Source: Thiodiazotropha sp040507035
GTDB lineage: Bacteria > Pseudomonadota > Gammaproteobacteria > Chromatiales > Chromatiaceae
Length of the DNA stretch: 64,000 nt
NCBI GenBank assembly: GCA_040507035.1
Contig: JBEVVR010000014.1
Location: forward strand, 62,001-126,000
Direction of reading: 5' to 3'
Under the pieces are notes generated by a model. It made no database searches. It was not told where the DNA came from and saw only the letters and a program-made list of their open reading frames with translations. Position numbers and translations under genes: made by a program. Of this stretch, positions 60,776 through 64,000 are shown piece by piece; position 1 is the first letter of the stretch, and each line of letters opens with the position of its first letter.

Positions 60776-60983
60776 TCGATTGGCAGCCAATCGATAGCCC
60801 TGGGTTGCCTCTATTGCGACACCGAACTGTCGCTAGGGATTCAGCATGGCGCTATGGTAGATTTTTCGAGTTGAGATAAAGTCTGGTGAGAGTTGAGGAA
60901 TTAGTCTTATCCAATGGGTAACGTCTTGTAACAAGATGTAACATGGCGATTTGGATTACGCAGCAGGTGGAAAGGCCTTTCCA
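60776..60983. promoter_or_regulatory. Further palindromes upstream of the TetR operon
   Basis: The 335-nt gap before the next gene holds a 19-nt interrupted palindrome TCGATTGGC-A-GCCAATCGA (60776-60794), TCTTGT-A-ACAAGA (60925-60937), and a perfect 16-nt palindrome TGGAAAGGCCTTTCCA (60968-60983). The first and last could be binding sites for other regulators. No gene is supported in 60740-61050. Confidence 0.4.
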
Positions 60984-61050
60984 GGAGTGGCCACGACACC
61001 GATTTTCACAACAACAAGCTTGATACTGCCTTGCTGTTGCAAAAGGATTA

Positions 61051-61362
61051 CTAGTTTGGAGGTTGTTTCACTTGTTGTTTGATTGACGCCACAATGTTCT
61101 CGATATCCGTGGCCTCGTCGTGTCTGCTGTCACGGACCTTGAGGTTTTGCGCAAGTCTGAGGGTGCCGTCTTCGCTGAGGATGCCCAGCATTCTGTTGTG
61201 CTTGTTTCTGAGAATGGTGGTCGCGCTATCCCCGGCGGGTCGCCGCACACAGAAGGTAGTCCAGCCATACTCCCTCAGGTGTATCAGGCCAAGCTGCTGT
61301 TCTTCATTCAAGTAGCTTTTTGGGTCAGAGGGTATGGCGCTAATGCCGATACGTCTATCCAC
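61051..61362 (-). CDS. Small hypothetical protein
   Basis: 103 residues, start GTG 61362 (MDRRIGISAIPSD). The protein has no membrane segment or motif that I recognise. It contains HLREYGWTTFCVRRP and an acidic C-terminal helix (DIENIVASIKQQVKQPP). The frame is continuous and lies in a region without an overlapping better candidate, but there is no ribosome-binding site I would call strong. It could be real or spurious. Confidence 0.45.
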   Translation of the reverse strand: MDRRIGISAIPSDPKSYLNEEQQLGLIHLREYGWTTFCVRRPAGDSATTILRNKHNRMLGILSEDGTLRLAQNLKVRDSRHDEATDIENIVASIKQQVKQPPN

Positions 61363-61867
61363 GTTAATCTACCCGTGTAGTATCTCTCTTTTATTGGTCT
61401 GTATATTAATACAGTGTATTTTTAAATAATCAAATAAAATGCCAAATCAACAAAATATCTTCTAAAACAATGGTTTGCGATCATGCTATTAAGGTTCCAA
61501 TAAAGCAATCCCCAAATTTCGTAAAAAATTCCGACGCTTTATATCAAGGCGCCGAAATTCAAAAAAAGCCTATCAAGATCTTGCTATCATTGGGCCTTGA
61601 AGTGGAAGGGGGTGTTTGAATTCGCTTGGAGTTAGTGGCTTAACAGGTTGATTGTCGACAGATAAATGGGTGGGATTCCGAGTCTGTAGCAGGTCTTCTG
61701 GTGATGACCTGCCGGAAATAACTCCCTATACTGGGCCGACGATCCTATCCTTTGCCCCGATGGGGTATAGCAGAGCTTCTGGCAAGTGTTGACAGGATTG
61801 GGTCAGCGACAATAGCAAAATCGGAATTCGGTGGTTCAAGTACAACACGAAAAAAAGGGGAGTATGT

Positions 61868-62065
61868 ATGTCTTCGTCCGATCAGACTACCATTCAGGAG
61901 AATCTCTCTTTGGGGGCATCGGCCCAGGAGTTTCTCGACTACTGCACGGCGGAGAGGGAACGCCGTCTCAACTCCGGGGAGACGTTTGATGAGGAGACAT
62001 TCGATCAAGCCAAACAGATGGTGATCAACAAGCTTCGTATGCTGGCGGATGAGGGTTGGTCATGA
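61868..62065 (+). CDS. Small protein coupled to a Rad50-like ATPase
   Basis: 65 residues from ATG 61868, with GGGGAG at 61857-61862. Acidic and helical (NLSLGASAQEFLDYCTAERERR), no membrane segment. The stop overlaps the ATPase start (ATGA at 62062-62065), so the two are translationally coupled. Upstream (61380-61867) is an AT-rich 488-nt interval without a recognisable gene. Function unknown. Confidence 0.7.
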   Translation: MSSSDQTTIQENLSLGASAQEFLDYCTAERERRLNSGETFDEETFDQAKQMVINKLRMLADEGWS

Positions 62066-63981
62066 TCATCAATTCTATACAGGCAAACAATGTTCTTAAG
62101 TATGCCGAACTCAACCTGGAAGAGATACCGCCGCAGGGTTTGATCGCCATATCCGGTCCCAATGAATCCGGCAAGAGCACGATTGGGGAGACGGTCTGCT
62201 TTGCGCTTTTTGGCCGCACATTCTCTCTCGACCTGGAAGATCTCGCCAAGGTGATTCGTTGGGGTGAGACCCACTGTTCGGCGCTGCTAGAATTTACCCC
62301 GCGGGATGGCAAGCGCTATCGTCTCGACCGCTTTCTCGACGATGCCGGCAACCACAGCGCCCGGCTCTCCCTGGCTGCATCCGATATCAATGATGAGCCC
62401 ATTGCACGGGGTGTGGAGCAGGTTGCAGACAAGGTGTATGAGTTGATCGGCTACGAATTCGAGGAGTTCGTGGAGTCTTTCTATCTGGCTCAGCGCGAGA
62501 TAACGACACCCCATCCCCACAGCTTCGCGGTGAAGACCATGGCCGGGTTGGTGACCCTGGAGTATGTGGACCAGGCGTGCCAGGCGGATAAGGAGGAGAC
62601 CCTCAACGAGGTCGAACAGCGCAAGTCGGAACAGATCAGTGTGCAGAGCCAGATCGATGAGGTCGATATCGACCATAACCTGATGCCGTCGCTGCAGGGC
62701 GAATACAATGAAGTGAGTCGCCATATGGAAGACTCGATGGACCTTATCGAACAGTTGGAGAATGCATCCATCACCTATCAGGATGCGCTGCCTAAACGCG
62801 AGCAGGATCTCAGCGCTGCCGGTCGAGCCGGCTTTCTCGGCGTGCTGTTTCTCATATTGGCGCTGCTTGCCGGGGTAGCCTGGTCTCTGTTGGCGAAGCT
62901 GCCCGAGCATCCCCTTGCACAAAACCTGACTCAAACCCTGAGCAGTAGTCTATCTATCTGGGATGCTTCGATGATCCCCTGGCTCCTCTATGCTGCGGGT
63001 GGATTTGCGCTGCTGTTCCTGATCTTTTGGATACGCCGCAGTACCAAGAAGAGCAGTGCCAAGACACAGGGCGAGGCTGCAGCCGGTTTGGTGAAGGCGT
63101 TGAGCGATCTCGACGGTCTCTCCTCTATCGCAATCCGCAACGATCTCGATGAAGTGACCGATTCAGAGAAGATCGATGAAGATACCGAGACCATCGATGA
63201 GGGCGAAGATGGGGCGGTGGAAACCAGCGAAGCAGAGCCGGCGGTTATCGATCGTGGCGCACGGGAACGCTTTAGTCAACGGGTCAGTGATTGGCAGGTC
63301 TCTATCACTGAAGTCAGAGATGGCGTGGCCCAGGAGGAGAGTCAGCTGCGTCAAGGGATGGAAACGGATCGACGCCGTTTGGGCCAGCTCGATGAAGTGA
63401 TCGCCCATGAGCAGGAGCGCTTGGACAAGCTGGAGAAACTGCAGCTGATCAAGGCCGACTTGCAACAGAAGATCGAAGATAAACAGCGCCATATGGAGAT
63501 CTGCGCCGTGGCGGATGAGTTGATTCAGGGTACGACACGAGAGGTATCCCATAAATTCAACCACAAGCTACGCGGCCTGGTGAGTAAGACCCTGCCCCTG
63601 TTTACCGAGAATCGCTACGAGCATCTGCAGATCGATGATGATCTGAGTGTGCGCGCCTTCTCCAGCGAAAAGCGGGACTTTATGGATCTTGACGAGATAT
63701 CCAGCGGCACCCAAAGGCAGATCATGTTGGCGGTGCGTCTGGCGCTTTCACAAGAGCTGGTAAATCGTGCGATACAGGGGAGTCAGTTCCTCTTCCTCGA
63801 TGAGCCCTTCGCCTTTTTCGATGAGAAGCGCACACGCAGTTCACTCACCGTACTACCGACCCTGAGTGAGGAGTTGAACCAGATCTGGATCGTTGCCCAG
63901 GATTTTGCCGGTGATCTGAAATTCGATATGCATGTGCATTGTGACCGGGAGAGTAACTCGATATCGATGCAGCAGTTATGA
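62062..63981 (+). CDS. Rad50/SbcC-like ATPase with two transmembrane segments in the arm
   Basis: 639 residues from ATG 62062. The ABC/SMC-type ATPase is split: Walker A ISGPNESGKSTIGETVCF (about residue 32) at the N-terminus; signature SSGTQRQIMLAVRLAL and Walker B FLFLDEPFAFFDEKR at the C-terminus. The middle has coiled coil interrupted by two hydrophobic segments (AGFLGVLFLILALLAGVAWSLL at about 255-276 and MIPWLLYAAGGFALLFLIFWI at about 300-320). There is no CxxC zinc hook. YhaN-like proteins of Firmicutes have a similar plan; the DNA or membrane role here is unknown. Confidence 0.82.
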   Translation: MIINSIQANNVLKYAELNLEEIPPQGLIAISGPNESGKSTIGETVCFALFGRTFSLDLEDLAKVIRWGETHCSALLEFTPRDGKRYRLDRFLDDAGNHSARLSLAASDINDEPIARGVEQVADKVYELIGYEFEEFVESFYLAQREITTPHPHSFAVKTMAGLVTLEYVDQACQADKEETLNEVEQRKSEQISVQSQIDEVDIDHNLMPSLQGEYNEVSRHMEDSMDLIEQLENASITYQDALPKREQDLSAAGRAGFLGVLFLILALLAGVAWSLLAKLPEHPLAQNLTQTLSSSLSIWDASMIPWLLYAAGGFALLFLIFWIRRSTKKSSAKTQGEAAAGLVKALSDLDGLSSIAIRNDLDEVTDSEKIDEDTETIDEGEDGAVETSEAEPAVIDRGARERFSQRVSDWQVSITEVRDGVAQEESQLRQGMETDRRRLGQLDEVIAHEQERLDKLEKLQLIKADLQQKIEDKQRHMEICAVADELIQGTTREVSHKFNHKLRGLVSKTLPLFTENRYEHLQIDDDLSVRAFSSEKRDFMDLDEISSGTQRQIMLAVRLALSQELVNRAIQGSQFLFLDEPFAFFDEKRTRSSLTVLPTLSEELNQIWIVAQDFAGDLKFDMHVHCDRESNSISMQQL

Positions 63982-64000
63982 GTTTCCACTCGAGTTCCTC
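63978..64000 (+). CDS. Start of a coupled third gene, cut by the window edge
   Basis: ATGAG at 63978: the ATPase stop (TGA 63979-63981) overlaps a new ATG, and the frame stays open to the last base (MSFHSSS). Given two preceding ATGA couplings this is probably a real third operon gene. Nothing can be said of its product. Confidence 0.5.

Noticed and set aside
1699..64000. tRNA or rRNA genes, CRISPR array, insertion sequence with transposase
   Set aside because: No tRNA T-loop signature with a full cloverleaf, no regularly spaced repeats and no transposase frame were seen in the gaps I read.

Overview
This window looks like the chromosome of a Gammaproteobacterium. It is GC-balanced to moderately GC-rich and carries the order ruvA-ruvB-ybgC-tolQ-tolR-tolA-tolB-pal-cpoB-queE-queC, which is characteristic of that class. 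Several features (c-di-GMP enzymes, a HigBA pair, many dispersed hairpin repeats, a methanol:corrinoid methyltransferase set) suggest a free-living or facultatively symbiotic marine or sediment lineage such as the sulfur-oxidising Chromatiales/Sedimenticola group. That placement is inference only.

Layout. 1-9.9 kb: Holliday-junction genes, the complete Tol-Pal envelope system with two tandem tolB genes (the second predicted to be a lipoprotein), and the queuosine precursor genes queE and queC. 9.9-15.1 kb: small accessory genes (methyltransferase, GST, a GNAT enzyme and a GNAT remnant, ferredoxin-NADP reductase, GT2 glycosyltransferase, HigBA). 15.2-22.7 kb: exported M1-type peptidase with a TIGR03790-type protein, a divergent ChaN-PDZ protein, TrhP (U32), another GNAT enzyme and a GFA-fold protein. 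22.8-23.9 kb: a repeat-rich accessory patch with a partial duplicate of the GFA gene and a pair of long inverted repeats.

23.9-33.3 kb (minus strand): HDOD protein, ABC-2 exporter pair, nucleoside/guanine deaminase, asparagine-synthase-type amidotransferase, acyl carrier protein, AMP ligase and an NAD-synthetase-like enzyme. Together these look like a small biosynthesis-and-export locus of unknown product. It is preceded by YgfZ and followed on the other strand by an RNB exoribonuclease and a lipoprotein. 36.4-50.8 kb: a GGDEF-EAL protein converges on a long minus-strand operon, mtaC-mtaB-ramA-DUF1638-like-giant hybrid kinase-HD-GYP regulator.

The methanol-type operon is the most notable content. 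MtaB keeps the zinc ligands of the archaeal enzyme at a constant offset of three residues, MtaC has the B12 His motif, and the activase is the RamA type with a C-terminal two-cluster ferredoxin. The last two genes are coupled by overlaps to a 2089-residue pseudokinase/STAND/GAF/PAS/histidine-kinase/receiver protein and an HD-GYP response regulator. This links C1-methyl chemistry to c-di-GMP signalling. Divergent from it lies a lipoprotein that fuses two FN3 domains, a PL1-like pectate lyase and a GH114 polygalactosaminidase. No second methyltransferase (MtaA or a tetrahydrofolate type) is in the window, so the fate of the methyl group is open.

54.2-64 kb: a zinc-ribbon membrane protein next to a TIR-zinc-ribbon protein; a TetR-RND-LolA-like-beta-barrel export operon with a palindromic operator; and, at the right edge, a small protein, a Rad50-like ATPase carrying two transmembrane segments in its coiled-coil arm, and the first codons of a coupled third gene. 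I saw no rRNA, tRNA, CRISPR array or recognisable insertion sequence.
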